NCBI GenBank assembly: GCA_023101725.1
Contig: JALJCO010007818.1
Coordinates: 481,529-545,528, forward strand
Direction: 5' to 3'
From: Atherinomorus stipes
Taxonomy: Eukaryota; Chordata; Actinopteri; Atheriniformes; Atherinidae
Length of the DNA: 64,000 nt
This document shows positions 33,701 to 48,700 of the stretch, one piece after another. The translations under genes and the position numbers were made by a program. The first letter of the stretch is position 1, and every line of letters starts with the position of its first letter. A model generated the notes under the pieces. The model saw only the letters and a list, made by a program, of their open reading frames with translations. It was not told the DNA's origin and ran no database searches.

Positions 33701-36700
33701 ATAGATATATACACACACACACATACACATCAATTGTCTTAAATATACAACAAAAGTTAATGCAGTTTGACTAATTATGTGAGATATATTGAAAAAGAAC
33801 AATCAAATGGAAACAAAAATAAATACAAGAATAAATAAATAAATAAATTACAAGTTGTGTGGACTCAGGCTTCTTATCATTGTACTAAAAATAACAGTTT
33901 GCCAGGTATAACCAAAAAGAAGGGAGGTATTTTGGCAACATGAGCTCCAGCTGCAAGACTGCCAGAATCCTGCAGCATGCCGGGTACCTGCCAGTGTGCC
34001 GGTGCTTCATTCTTGTTTGCGATTCAGAAATGAACAAAACTTGACTGTGGATGTTTTGTCTTTTTGCAAAGCAATATTGCCTCAAAATAATGTCTCTACA
34101 TTTCATAGAGATTTTATGATTCAGTACAATATGATGGAAAAATATATAAAGTGTGTTAGGAGCACGTTGAGCTGATGATAACCCGCCTCCAGAGATCAGG
34201 ACTTGTGTTTGAGTCAAAGTTTGAGTCCAGATTTGGCTGGGCAATAACCGCAGATAACGGCCGTTTGGTAACTAGCTTAACGGTGCGTGTGCCGAGTTCG
34301 GGTTGGGGGGGGGGGGGGGGATGGACCCGTGCGGAGCTCTGCTCGATGATGGAGATTTAATTCGTTCAGTTTTTCAGCTATGTGGTTGAGATGCGACAGT
34401 TAAACATCGTAAACTCTTCTAGTTCAGAGCTGACGCGTCTTTTTATTTAGCTGCATTTCCTGTTGGTGGTAACCGAGCAGGTTTTTTATCGAAGTTTCAT
34501 CTTCAAAAACGGGTTTCTTACTGACATGAGGATTAGTACCAGGTTACTGTAAAACCAAAAACAATATATCCGCCCTCTGTTGTCCCAATTACCTGTTTCT
34601 CCATCTCTCCCGTCTTCAGTCGCTCTCCGTGAGGGTTTCCGAGCAACCAGAGCATTCAATATGTACTCAACGTAAGATGCGCGTGCAACAAGAGGACAAG
34701 CAAATACATAACTGCGACAATAAGTTCGCCGACCAAATGACTAGAAATTACCGTGCCGCGAACTGTTAAAACCGTCAAAAGGATGGTTGGAAATGTTCAA
34801 CATTCCAAGGAGGAAACATACTTTCGATAAAAATAGAAGAAAACTTAGGCTCCAATCCAAAAGACAGCGAGAGTTAGAGCAGCGCCCACTTCATCTCAGG
34901 TTCTCAAGTGCCCACTTCCCCTCCTCTGCAAAAACAGTTTTGGCCGTAATAACTGACTGAGTTGCAACGGGCTATATGCACGACTCCACTACTTCCTGAA
35001 CTTCGCCAGCACCTTTGCTTCCTGTCTTTCATGACTGGACACACTGATTACTCCAGGTGTGTCTGACCAGTTACTGAGGTCAGACACACCTGGAGTAATC
35101 AGTTTGTCCAGTCATGAAAGACAGGAAGCAAAGGTGCTGGCTGAAGTTCAGGAAGTAGTGGAGTCGTGCATATAGCCCATTGATTGTAACAAGATGATTT
35201 TGATTTGTATTCTGTCGATGAACCCATGCTAAAATTGTTGACGGTGTTGCAACAATTCACCCTACCCATCGAGACGTGCTACCTATGCCAACATCATCGT
35301 CCTGACGAGAGTGCATAGAGAGAGAGTGGGCGGCGTCACTCCATTCACAGCGATGGTAAATTTGTTCACAGCAATGGCGGAGGGCGGAGTCCGAAAAAAG
35401 TTCCCGGAAGGTAGCGCAAGCAGCTGGTCGAAGCAACACTTCGAGGTATATATATAAAAAAAACAAAAAACAAAAACGTTTAAAGAATTAAATTTCATAT
35501 CCGCGGGGCATCTGAATTAAACTGAAACAAGTTAATACGTACGTTGGCGGATTTTGCCCGTCTAGATTATGGGATTTAGAGAATATGAACTGCTACAAGT
35601 TTAGCAACGTGTGCAACATGCTGATAAATGTAATTTCTGCTCGCTAAGTATAACTTTATCCAACTCTGCCGATTTATGGTAGTGGCAAGGTAAATATAAA
35701 GGGAAGTGATTGCAGTTATAAATAGATGTAATATCGCTGAGGCTGCGCAATGACTGGTAAAGCTTATGATCAAACACTGATATCGATTATGACTGCGGTT
35801 TTGTAATATACCGCTGATGAACTGTCTTGCAAATTATAAAAGAGGACGGTTCTTTTTAATATAAATATTGCTACTATAAATACTACGGTGATTCTAAAAT
35901 GCATAAATACCATGGGCAACTATTTTATTTTCAAAGGCTGATAAATTATTATAACTGGGGAAACAACCAAATCAATAGGTCTGTCTACTGTTATTTTATT
36001 GTTGTTATGCATTGCTCGTTGTTAAATCCTTTAATATAAAACACATCTATTAAGAACCTGAGGCAACTTCACAAATGTGCTACACATCAGTGGCTGATTA
36101 TGCTGTACTTAACTGACCATTACACTTTTTTCTCTGCCTTGTCTTTCCTGCACTAGACAGCATTGCCGGGGTGCAGGAGGAAGCCAGGGTGCAGGGAGAT
36201 ACTTCATGTGGGACTTCTGCTTATCTCTCTGCACTTGTCCAAGAATGTCCTGAAGCCTCTTCAGCTGTTCTGAGGTTGCCAATGTTGTTTTACAACTGTT
36301 CTTGGTTTTTGCTTTTTTTTTCTGTTCTTTGTTCTTCATTTAATTAAAAGAATCTAAAAATTTCCCTGGGGTGTGGTATTTCAAAGTATGCAAAAGTGCA
36401 ACTGTTTGAATATGATTACCTTTTTTTTTTGGTGTTGTTGCAATCTTTGTTTGTGACAGATAAATTGCTCCTTGTGACTTTAGCCACCCATGTCTGTCTT
36501 CTGTTCCCTGTCTTTGGGAAAGCCATACATTCGGACGCCTTTCTCTGAGTGGTTGGAGCATCCAGTAAGTAAGTTTGTGATAAGCAAGGACAGAACTCAA
36601 TTTATTTGCAATGCAATAAAATATTATGCTGTTGCAAGTCCAGACTTGTAGATAATTTACGAATAATTTTAGTCACCCATTAGCCTCCCTCGCTCACATC

Positions 36701-39700
36701 TGAAAGTTAAAAAAAAGAAAATATTGTGGGTTTTATTGCTGTGAAGGGATTGTTTAGTTAAAGTAACGCGTTCAAAGCCATTCATATTGCATAGATATTT
36801 ACAAGGAAGAACGGGTAACAACTAGTTGTATAACTGAATTTATTTGCAATGAAAATTTAATTTATGTGACATTGGTTTCCAGATTTAAACAGTTATGCTG
36901 TTGCAAGTTCAGACATAATGCATAGTCTGTTGACAAAATCATCTGCTTCACTCAAGTCTGACAGTAAAATGAGAAAATATTGTGGTTTATTGCTGTCAAC
37001 GAGTGGTTTAGTAACAGAGTTTAACATAATTAATATAAGCATATTTACAAGGAATAATAGGTAATATATAGTTGTAGAACTCAATTTATCTGCAGTGAAT
37101 TGAAATGAAATTTTAAGTGGTAAGTGGCGGACTCTCCAAGGCTAATGGAAACAGAGACTCCGTCACTTATTAACTATGTTGGATTCCTACAAGATTGTAA
37201 ATGAGTATTGATCATATTTTCTGTCTGTACTTAAACATTATGAATGTCAACATAGTAAAATAAAGATATATTTTACTATAAATATATTAGCTTCTACCAC
37301 ATAACTTAGCATTTATTGACATTACTTAGCGATTGTTGTGGTTTTCCTAATGTTTAGAATGTCCTGCCAAACACTTCCGGGAACTGTTTGAGGGTTACAT
37401 GCGGCCGGATTTTTGAACTTCCGTTGACGCCACCTCTCTCTCTCTCTAGGCACTCTAGTCCTGACCAACTTTCCCCCTCTGACAGTAGACAGAGCCAGCA
37501 GAACACAGTCTGTGACAGTATGTTGAAATAATTGCACACGGTTGTGCCCTCAAAAAGAAAGAATAAAAAACGAGATATGTTATCAACATGTCTTTCCTGT
37601 CGCAACGTTGCGTAAATGAACTTGTATGAGAGCTGGGTACCAGTTAAAAGAGCCAGGCAGCTGGCAGAAATCAGACGTCACTGTATTTAACGTAATCATA
37701 TTATTGCCAACTATTGCTGACCAAGTGAGAAACACAAAACAGCAAACTGAGTCTTTTTTTTTTTTTTTCCGTCATCAAAATACAGTTTTATACAATATAA
37801 TTTCACATACGATAAATTCTGACTGTTCATTAGTTTACTTTTACCTCTTTGTAAATAATATGAATACGGGTTTGGCTGCAGACTTGCTTTGTAAATGTTG
37901 TGCATCTGCAGGTGCATGCTGGGATTTATATCTGGCCAAGTATGCAAGTAGTCTTCAGTTAAATGTTTTTAATGGGCAAAAATACTTAAATAAATGGAGA
38001 GTTACATTTTTCTTGTCCTTTTTTTCTTTTTGGCTGTTCAAAAAAATTTATCTGATCCTTCACTTAAAAACCATGATCCGATCTGAACTGTGGGTTCATT
38101 GATCCGTTGCACTACTAATTCAGGGAGGACCGCTGATTTGGCAAAGCTGTATTAAAGCTGATTTTGCAAAGATTGGCTGAATTTGGATGAATAGCTGTAA
38201 TTACAACACTTTGATTCTCTGGAGGGACTGTTGCACAGAGTCAGTGGTCATCATCTGACTTCTGATTTATTCAGATCTCACAAGTCTTTCTGTGCTTTAG
38301 CAGACACGATAAGTCAATCATTTCAGTAGATATTTGAGCTCATAACTTTCTCAAACTAGAGCTTTTAAAGGAATAGTACACCCACAGTATGATGTAACTT
38401 TATTTTCCACTTACCCTCATGGTGAGCAAGACTCTGGAGCACTTTTTTAATAACTCAAATGCAGCCGGCGATCAGGAAGGCTGCAACTTTCATATAATGG
38501 AGTTCGCCGGGGTCTGAGCCAAAAAGGTCCATAAAAGTCCACAGAAACTTGTCAATATTCCTCCATACTGCTCATCCAATGTAATCCAGGTGTCCTGAGT
38601 GGGTAGCGTCCAGAATTTACTCGAAACCAAGTCATTTAGTATATTTTTAGAGCCTAAACAGTACTACATTTACTTTCGCGACGCGCACATATGCGCGTTC
38701 ACGAAACTACGGAAGCCTCGGTGTTCAGAGCCTACTCTGCCGATAATGCAAGCGTAGAAGAAGAAATTCCCCGTTTACATTGTGCAAAGAGCACCAGAGC
38801 TGCAGACAAACCAGGACAAACACAAGAGGGTCCAAGAGGGGTTGGATATTGATTTAAAACAGAGAAAGAAAGAGAAAGAGACTGGCGATCTCGTCTGCTC
38901 CAGCTTCTGTAGTTTCGTGAACGCGCATCGGCATGCTTGCAGGAGATGCGTTGTACTACTGTTTAGGCTCTGAAATTATAGTAAATGACGTCGTTTTGAG
39001 TAAATTATGTACGCTACCCGCTCAGGACACTTGGATTACATTGGATGAGCAGTTTGGAGGAATATTGACCTTTTTGGTTCGAGCCCCGGCGAACTCCATT
39101 ATATGAAAGTTGGGGGAAAAGAGAACCCTTCCTGATCGCCGGCTGCATTTGGGATATTAAAAAAGTGCTTCAGAGTCTTGCTCACCATGAGGGTAAGTGG
39201 AAAATAAAGTTACATCATTCTGTGGGTGTACTACTCCTTTAAGGCTGTTGAGACTTAAAATCTCTGCTGAACTGAACTGATGGGTCATACTATGACATCT
39301 CACCTTCTCCGTCACAAATTTATTCACGTCAATGTCCTCAGGAAGGAAATCCGTCCACCGGAGGCCTGCCTCCCTCCACATAGTGCCCGCCTTTTTATGG
39401 CTCTAATGGGATAAAAAACTCAGGTTAGTACAGAGATGGACAAACATGAACAGCATCACTGATCAGGACTTCAGGTCTGTTTAAAAACCAGGACAGATCG
39501 CAGCCTTTAGCGCTCACCATTCCTTTGCAGAGTAAAGTGAGGATGTGGACCAGCAGGACTCCAGCTTTACCCAGAGGGATCAGAGGCTTTGAGATCTCCC
39601 TGAAGACCAAACGGGTCAGCATGAATCACAAATCAGACTGAACCATGTATAACTGAGCTAGGTTAAAGTGAAAGCAACCTGAACAGTTCTCCCATGGGGA

Positions 39701-42700
39701 TTCCTCCCTCGTGCAGCATGGGAGTGATCAGTTCTGCCAGGTAGAGGAAGATGTGGGGGATGTCTATCGCCATGTCTTCAGCCACCTCCAGGATCTCCTG
39801 AAGCCTGAAAACACACAGCAACAACAACACTGAGGACTCGGACGGCTCTCAAAATAAACTGTTCTCGGACCGTTTACTCCCGATCAGCTGTTCTGGGTCA
39901 TACTGACCCTTTGTAGTACTGCTGTGCAGGTAGTGTGCTGGTCTTGAGGAGCTGGTGCAGCAGCAGGCCCATGTGCTCCCTGGCGATGGTGCTGCGCTCC
40001 AGCGTGGACTCCAGCCCGTTTCGTACAAACACAAACAGCAGCTGAGTGCTGTTCAGCTCCTGCACACACTGCAGAGCCTCCTGCAGGGACGGTGAGAGAG
40101 AGAGAAAGAGAGAGAGGGGGGGTCATTAGAAGTCATTCCTTCCTCCTCTCCGTTTCAGTAAACAGATCAGGCGTACCTTCATGTCGTTGATGTGGAGATA
40201 TTCTTCTATGATAGCTGTGGACTTCTTGTCCATCTCTTCCTCTGTCAAGGCAGGTTTGGTGGTGGTCTGGGGAGGTGGGGGGTTGGCAGGCGTCTCCTGC
40301 TTCACTGTGCAGATATAAGAAAACACTGTTCACACAAATGTGGCAGCTTTCTTTCGTACAGATAATCTATACATACTCATAACTCCATCACAGTTGATCA
40401 AATCAAACTCTTATGAGCATGAACGAGTCTTTAGTTTATTCACAGATGAAACTAACAGTCTGACTGATCATCACCTCAAAATTCCCAGCAGGGAGGAGGA
40501 CTGAATGAGAGGAGCCCATCAGAAACCGGAACAAACCTCCATGTGGTTACTTTAAACAGCATTATAACTTCACTCTGCCACACGGGGGCCGCGTTCAAAC
40601 TGAGGATGTTAAATCACAGGTTTCTCCTTGGTTTGTTTGTCCTGTTGGTTTTAGCTCTGATTCAGTAAAAGCTTGTTCAGTTTTTTGGAGAAAGATTGTG
40701 CTATAAAAATGAGCTGCAGCCAGAGAATGTAAGGATTTCTGGCTCTTCATCCTGTTTGTTATAAAATCAGAGTCAAGTCATCACAGCTCGAGTTAACTTT
40801 CAGAAAGTGCTGTCAAAGCTAATGAGTTAATACGAAGAGATTCATATGTGAAATCAACAAAATCATTTTTGTGAACACATCAACAAATGTTCATGATCTG
40901 TTATATGACACAATTAACCGTAGTAACATCTGGAATTCTGGTCCTCACTCATTACCAGCTGCTGCTGGTAATGCACCAAATCATTGCATGCCCATCAACA
41001 GAAACAGAAACAAGAGGAGGAGGAACATGAGGAGGAGGATGTCTCCTCCTATGTAATGTCTGACTGTGACCAGAGCAGGATGGATGAATCCCAAAACCTG
41101 TCGGCCTGTTATACGGGAGTTTTGAGAACAAAAAACCCCAAAACAAAACAAAAAACAAGGATGTAATGATAAAACGCGCTGTTATACAGATGGAGCAGAG
41201 AAGTTTTAGTTGAAGCACCTCTCTTTTAATGTCAAGCACACTTTTGTTGAGGGTGCAGTTTTAGGTTTATCACCTAGCTTTCAGCAGACTGCAAGCTAGG
41301 TGTTTACATTCAGCAATGTGATTAATTGTAATAAATCCACAGCTTTCCTGTGATTAACAAGATAAACTTTAATCTTTTGACATGCTGATTTCAACCAATG
41401 AGCATTTGATCAATTCGATCAATTCGCTTTAACTCCATGGGCTGAGCTGTTGGCTTTATATCCATACGTCATTTAAAGCTTCTTTACTGAACTTTAGGCG
41501 CCCACTAATGACGGCATATTCAGCATCCATCTCGCGTCCTGTCTCTTCTCCGACATCTTCCCAGCTGGTAAAAGTCAGTCAAATACTGACTGTTGCCTTA
41601 TCTCTCGCTCTGTCCCTTTTTCTCTTTGTCTTTTCCTCTTTCTTTGCTAATGTCCCCTTCTTTGATGAACCAGCCATGATACATCTTCAAAATGGCCTGT
41701 ATGTTGATATCCAGTTGTTAGTGTGTAACATGCAGCGGTAAAGTGATGCAGCATGACATGAAGTGTATATAATAAATATCACTGCCATCAGTATCAGTCA
41801 GAAATAGGGCTGGACAATAATGCAAAAAATTATCCCAATATATTTTTTCATATTGTCCTATCTCCATTTTTTTGGCAATTTTTTTTTTTTTTCAATACCG
41901 ACAGTTTTAAAACATCTGTACTGAAAACTGTAATAAAACTATAGATTAGTTGGGGGTGGGTGATATCATCAAAAAATATATATCTGCCATGTTCCCTTGT
42001 TCACTCGTTCAGTGGAGCTCCACTGTGATACACGGGTCACATGATGTCACAATATTACGTTTTCCAGCGATATCAAAAAATATACTAGTATAATCGCAAC
42101 ACTTCTGATTGGTTCATCAGCTAACTATCCATAAGACTGAAAAGCAAAATGACAGCTAACAGAGACCTGAAATATGAAGTCTTTTTGTCCCTGATGTGTA
42201 AAATCAGACAACACAAATTCCCTTATCAGTCTCTACAGTAAATAATCCTGAAATGATCTTTTTTTTCCCCCGTTTACCGCTCTCTTTGCTCCTCGCTCGC
42301 TCTCTGCTGCCTCGGTCTCGCTCTTCCGTCATGCTCGCCCCTCGGCGGACGGGATCAGCTGACCCGCGCTGCTCCCTCTCCCGGCTCTGCTCCTTCTCCC
42401 GACTGAAGCTGCGTTTGGTGACCTGTAGCCGGTTTCGGTCGCGGTCATCCCTCCGCTCGTCCCGCCGGTCGAAGCGGTCGCTGCCGCGGTCGAAGCGGTC
42501 GCTGCGCTCTCGGCTGGAGCTGTTTCTGTGGTGCAGACGAGCACAGCAGCTGCAGACTGTGTTCGGTGGTGGGATGCAGACTGATTTCTGAAATCAGTCT
42601 GAATCGTATCCTTACCTCTGAGGAACTCTTCTGTCCGAGTCCAGTGACGAGCCCGACGAGGACGGAGGCTGCTGCAAGGCAGAGAACCTGTTCAGGGTGC

Positions 42701-45700
42701 TGGTGGCTGGACGGCTTCCTGATTCTGAGCCTAGGGATCAAACAACACACTGAGCTTCAAGTTCAAGGAGCTCAACTAGTTTTCCACTTGATCTCTGAGC
42801 ACGTCAGCCAGGAGAACTCACCAGAATCTGCAGGTTTGGCACTGGTGCCACCACTGCTGCCTTTTCCCCAGCTGCCCCATGTGCCTTTGCCTCCTGGAGC
42901 CAGCAGCTGATTGTTGAAGTCCAGAACGGGAGACTGAGGAGGACAGAATGAACATCTGAAGAACTGAAGGACCGAAACATTCAGGAGTCCTTTTTAAAAA
43001 AAATTTTACCTTGGTGATTTTACTAAGGCGAGAGGTGTCAATGGGTCGGTTCTTGGAGATGGGCACTGTATTCCAACCTTCATCCTGGGGAGGAGCACCG
43101 CGGCCTGGTGTGTGAGGGCCCGACCGACCTCCTCCACCTCCTCCACCTCCTCCACCCATCCTGCCTCCTGGACCTCCGCTCAGCTCCTTCTTGGAGATGA
43201 GGGCTTGCTGTACTTTCATGTGCTCCCTGTGCTCCTCCAGCTCGGCCTCTTTGTGGATCTGGTCGATGGTCTTGGGGCCCTGGTCGCCTCGACGGGGCAC
43301 CCAGTTGTTCTGGTGGAAGAAGAGGTCAGAGACACGATGAAGATGAAGGGGATGAGAACGTTTGCAGAGATCTCATCTCAGCCCAACATGCTGATGAGGT
43401 TAATATAGAAATCATGGCTGGTCTGTAGGTTTAAATATTCATTTTTAGGCATTAATGAAAGTAAAGTGATTTTTTTTTCTCTGTTGCACAGGAAACGCTC
43501 AGAAAAGGTCCAAACTCCACGAAAACAGAAGAACAGGCTCACCTGACAACACTCGTATTAGTTTGTCTGTAAATCATAAATACACACAAATAATCTGAAA
43601 ACTACTTTGATGTAAAAATGAAAGAAATAAAAACTCCTGCAACACAAGATGGGCTTTTTAAACAAACAGTGGAGGATGTTTCTGGTGCTATGAGAGGACA
43701 TGATGGACATCCTGTTGTCTCAGCCTATGGCACAGAGCAGCCTTGTGTTCGGGAGCAGCCCTGCATTAAACAGCTGAGGAAGACTCTTCTCTCTGAGCCC
43801 AGGTGAGACTCACACTGGCCAGGGCTAAAGACCAGGGTGCATGTCTGTGGGCTGTGGACACACACACTTATGCCACATCAAACACTAACACTCAACACAA
43901 AAGAACTGTCACAGCGTTTTTACACTAAGGTGCCAGATTACAGACACGGTTAAAACACACAAACACTAAAAAAACTACCATAAACACAGTGAACCACAAA
44001 ATCAAGAAAAGGGTTAACATAAGATAATAAAAACATGCAATAAACACGAAGTGATGAACCCTGAAGGATCAAACCAGGAGGGTGTGTGTTCATCAAATTT
44101 AACAAGTCCAAATGTGTTGCATTAACAGGAGCCAGTAAATCTGGTCTCCTTTCCTTGGCTACAAAACCATCTTTTATGAATTTAGCTCACATGAGCACAG
44201 TTTTATAAACGTGACAAATGTGGATCATGTCATTATAATTGGACTACAATTAACTGAACTGCAAAAAAATGTTTAAGTCGTCAGATTTTCTGTTCTGATT
44301 TACCCGCCGGAGGTCCAACACATCCTGCAACATGAAGCGGATCCTGGACGTGGTCTTCCTCTCCTTTATGATTTTCTCCATCTGATTGAAGTACTGGTCC
44401 ATACGAGGCTGAAAAGACCACAGCGTGTTGGTCAGTTGTGGATGCTCATGTTCTCCATCATACTTTCTTGTGAGTGTGAGTGTTTGTACCTTCGCCTTCT
44501 CAAAGTCAAGGTCCTTGCCAATGGTGGACAGCAGTCTGCAGAGACACTCCAGGGACTCCTCATCGTGGTTTTTAAGCAGCTTTACGATGCAGTCGTGCAT
44601 GATAACCTCTGTCAGCATTTTAAGTTTGAACAGCTCCCCGATGAACTTGATGTTTCCCAGTGAGCGTCTCCTGGCCTTGTCTTTAGAGTCTTCAAGCTCC
44701 TCAATGAGCCGCTGCTTCTCCTCCTCCTTAAAGGAAAATGAAGACAGAAAAGCGTGAAATAAAAAAGAAGAGAAACGGTCTGCTGTATCTCACAGAGTTT
44801 AACTATTATTTACCCCTGATGCAGCTTCCAGCTCCTTCTGCTTCTTCTCAAAGATCTCGTCATCGTCCTTATCCTTCTCAAACTCCTTCTGGCATCGATT
44901 CAGCAGCAGTTTGCGGAAATTCACGCCAGGTCCTGGCTTATCTGAGGTTTGGACCTTGAGCTAAAAAAACAGCATTAAGATAGCACGTTAGGAAAGAGCA
45001 GAAAACATGAATCTCAGTCTGTACAGAGTCACAGGTCAGGTACTCCAGTCCATCAGCTAGTTCATCTACGGGGCTCCACAATGATGCTTCAGCTCCCGTC
45101 AGAGAAAGTGTAAACGTTCAGATTAACTCAACCAGATTTCCACATCTTACCCCTGAAAGGCAACGACACATGTTGGCGTAGGCCACGGAGAAGTCCGGCT
45201 CGGAGATGGCCTTCTCGAAGGTCAGGTCTATGACTCCTTTCAGCCTCTCTTCCGTGTCGATGGTCAGTTCTGACACCTGCTTCATCAGCTGCTGAAACTT
45301 CTGAGGGGTGAGTTTGTTGAGGATGCTGCGGACCCGTTTAAACAGGTCCTGGGTCTTCAGCTGCTCCGGGTCGTTCTCCTCCGTCTCTTCCACCGCGCGG
45401 CTGCGAGTGGGTTTCTTCACCGAAGGCTTCCAAGCCTTCTCCGCCTTGTTGAGCTGAATGTCGTCGTTGAGAGACATGCTGGTGATGATCTTCCGTGGCT
45501 CTTTCCTCTGGATCTGCTGGGAGCGACGGGGACCACCGACACCCATGCCCATACCTGGAGGCTGGAGGGGGACAGACACGTTATCTTACTGTAATGGCGG
45601 CACCTTCATGAGCAGAGCGCTGGGTCGGGATGTTAACTCACCGGTCCGCGGCTGCCTCCCCCCATGCCAGGCCTGCCGAGGTTGGCGAAAGAGGGCGTGA

Positions 45701-48700
45701 AGTCAGGACCGCAGTTCATTCCTGGGAGACGACTGGGGTCAAGCTGACGGAGGGGGGTCTTGTTTGCCTGAACAGACACAAACCAGGGTCAGCTGGCTAA
45801 TCAAAGTCTGCCGTAAACATTTTATTCCATGATTTCATAAATTTAAAATAAAAAAATCTAGGAAAAACTATTTCCTGACTTATGGGATGTCCTGTACAGA
45901 AAACGAAAAGTTTATTACAATAAGTCACTTTTACACAAGAATCCTCAAATGTTCAGATTTTTGGGGGGAATTTCTACAATAAAAAGCCACTTCCACCCCA
46001 ACTCACTGTCTTTATATCTACATGAGAAGCTTCTGATGCTATTTTAGGTGCCTTTTAAAGAAAATAGTGCTTTCCACAATCTACTTTCTTCATGTCCATC
46101 CTGCCTCCTGAGGCGTAATACAACACACACACACACACACACACACCTTTGTTCTCCACTGTGAGACCACATATCCAATAAAAAGGTCTCCAGCTGTGAG
46201 GCACATGTGTGAACAACCACTGTGGAGAAAGTGTGGAGCAGTTGCTCACACTTTCTCCAGAAAATCAGATGTTCTTGTGTGAACAGAACTGAAACCGTTT
46301 GAGACCAGAGGGAAAGGTCTGCACCTTGTCCAGGACCACATCGCTGATGGCTGGTAAACCTTCGGGCTTGTTCATGCTGGCTGAGATGAACTGGAATCCC
46401 AAAAGAAACTCTCGGTCATATTTCTTTTTCTCTTCTGTGTTGATTGGTTTCCATTGTTCTGAAACAAAAGGAGCAGAAAATGTGAGGAGATTTCTAACAT
46501 GAAAAAACAAAAGAATATATACCATGTCCCCCTATTTGAACAGTGGAGAGGGGAGGAAAATGTGAAATCTGACTTGGCACAGTGAGGTAAAATGTCTTGA
46601 AGCTTCAGCAAAGTAAATGTTAGTGAGATCAGGACAGAGACCCACCCTCTTTGTACTGGTACTTCATGTCAGTGGTGGTCTGATTAGGAGACTCAGGCTG
46701 AATGTTCTCTGCATCTAATTTGTCCTCCTTATCCTCCCAGGTCAGATCTGCCTCCTCAGGAGCAGGTGAAGAAGCAGCAGGAGGCTCTGGTGCTGGGGCA
46801 GGAGCCGGTTCAGGCTCTGGTGGGACAACTACCTGCTCCTGTGGTCAAAAATGGGGAAGTTGAAACTCGTAACTTGCTGGTCACTACATTACAAATCATC
46901 TGCAGTAGTTCTTTTCATCTTGATAATATTCTAACTAGGTGATAACAGCAATAAAAAAATCTAACTGGTGATTAGCTGTTCCAAATGCGGCAGAGAGATC
47001 CAATAAAGGGATAACTGTATTTCACTGCCATCACAATGTCACTAAAAACCCAAAGTGAAGCAGTTTCTCTTTTAAAAATTAAGAAAATACAATATTATTT
47101 CAAAATTCGGTGCATCTCTAACTTGTTTGTAAAAATTTAGTTTTCCATATTTTGGTTTCCTGCCTGAAAACTGTATTTTACAACTTGGGGACATTCAACG
47201 TGGAGACATAGGGTAAGTAGGTCTTTAACACTCCTTATTCAAAGTCAAAGATGGATTGACTCCGGCTGCTCCACGCACCATGTTTACAACACTACCACAA
47301 GCATGTGCAGGCAGATGAATATTCTGGCTGCAGATTTTGACGGTGAACTTCAAGCAAAAATGTTCATTCCTTTGTCTGACATTGAGTGGTCTCTTTTTAC
47401 TTTAAAGTAGTTCCAATCTTTACCTGTATTTAAAGAGTGTAAAGAAACTGCTGATGAACTGAACAGTGAATGAAAATGTGTTAGTGGACGCACCTCCTTA
47501 AAGGCATCTAGGAGGTCTCCCACTGCCTCCTTTTTGTTCAGATCCTTCATCTTCCTCTTCTTCTTTGGCACAGACAAAGCAGCTGCAGAAAAGAGGACAA
47601 CAGCTTCAAATCAGAAACAAGAATCTGAACCTTATTCTGCAGACCAGGCTGTGGAATGGATAATGGAGTTTCACAGAAGAAGAGATGAGAAACTGACCTT
47701 GCATAGTATTTTCTACAGGGGCAGGGGCGACGATCTGAGGAGGAGGGGTGTCCTCTCTGTCCTCTGCTGCGGGACGAGGAGGAGTGGACGATGTCTCTGG
47801 TGTGCTTCCGGCTGTGGACACTGTCTCTGCAGGAGACGATGTCTCCTCCTTGGCATTAGACTGAGTCTCAGCAGCTTCTGTAACATCTGGAGCAGCATCA
47901 GAAAGCAGTTCTTGTACCTCAGGCTGAGCAGGTGTTGCCTTGACAACCGTTTCATCAGGACCCTCCTCAGCAGGTCTGGGTGCTGACTGGTCCAAAGGTG
48001 CAGGTGTGGTTTGGACAGTTAGTTTGGCTGTTGCCTCAGTTACAGCTGGGGGGGTCTGAGAGTCTGGCAGCTGGCTGACGTCCGGCTCAGCTATGGGGCT
48101 GTCGTCGCGCTCAGCCATGCTGGCGATGGGAACCTCCGGGTCCTGGGGAGCTGGGAGAGGGAGGCCGTTGGGAAGGCGGAGCTCCTCAGGCTGTGCAATG
48201 GGAGACTCTAGAGGGTCGTCCAGATTAGTGGGTGGTAACGTGACTGACAGCTTCTCTGGCTCCACCTCTGCTGTACCGTTAGAGGTGGATGGAGAAGCAT
48301 GGCACGTGCCCGGAGAGGTCTCTGCCTCATCCTCTTTCACCACCTGCTCGTCTGCCTTGGTGTCTGGTTCATTTTGTACAGAGGAGGTGGGTACAGGGTC
48401 AGGAAGAGGTGCGGGGTAGGCAGGTACCTCTGGTGCTGACTGGGGGGGTGGTGTGGCCTCCTTTGGAGGCGGGGGAGCATCCATCACGTCTGCAACAGGA
48501 GCACGGGATGTGGAAACTGTGTCAGGAGGGGTGTCCTGGGATTCTGAGGGTAAAGGGGATGCAGGCGCCTTAGTGTTCGTGTCAGAGGAGGAAGCCTCTG
48601 TGGGGAGGTGCTCGCCCTTCGTAAGCTCAGGGGTCTGTGACAGAGGGGGAGGCGAAGGTTTCCCTCTGTCATCTGGAAAATCAGAAGTTAAGACAAAAAG

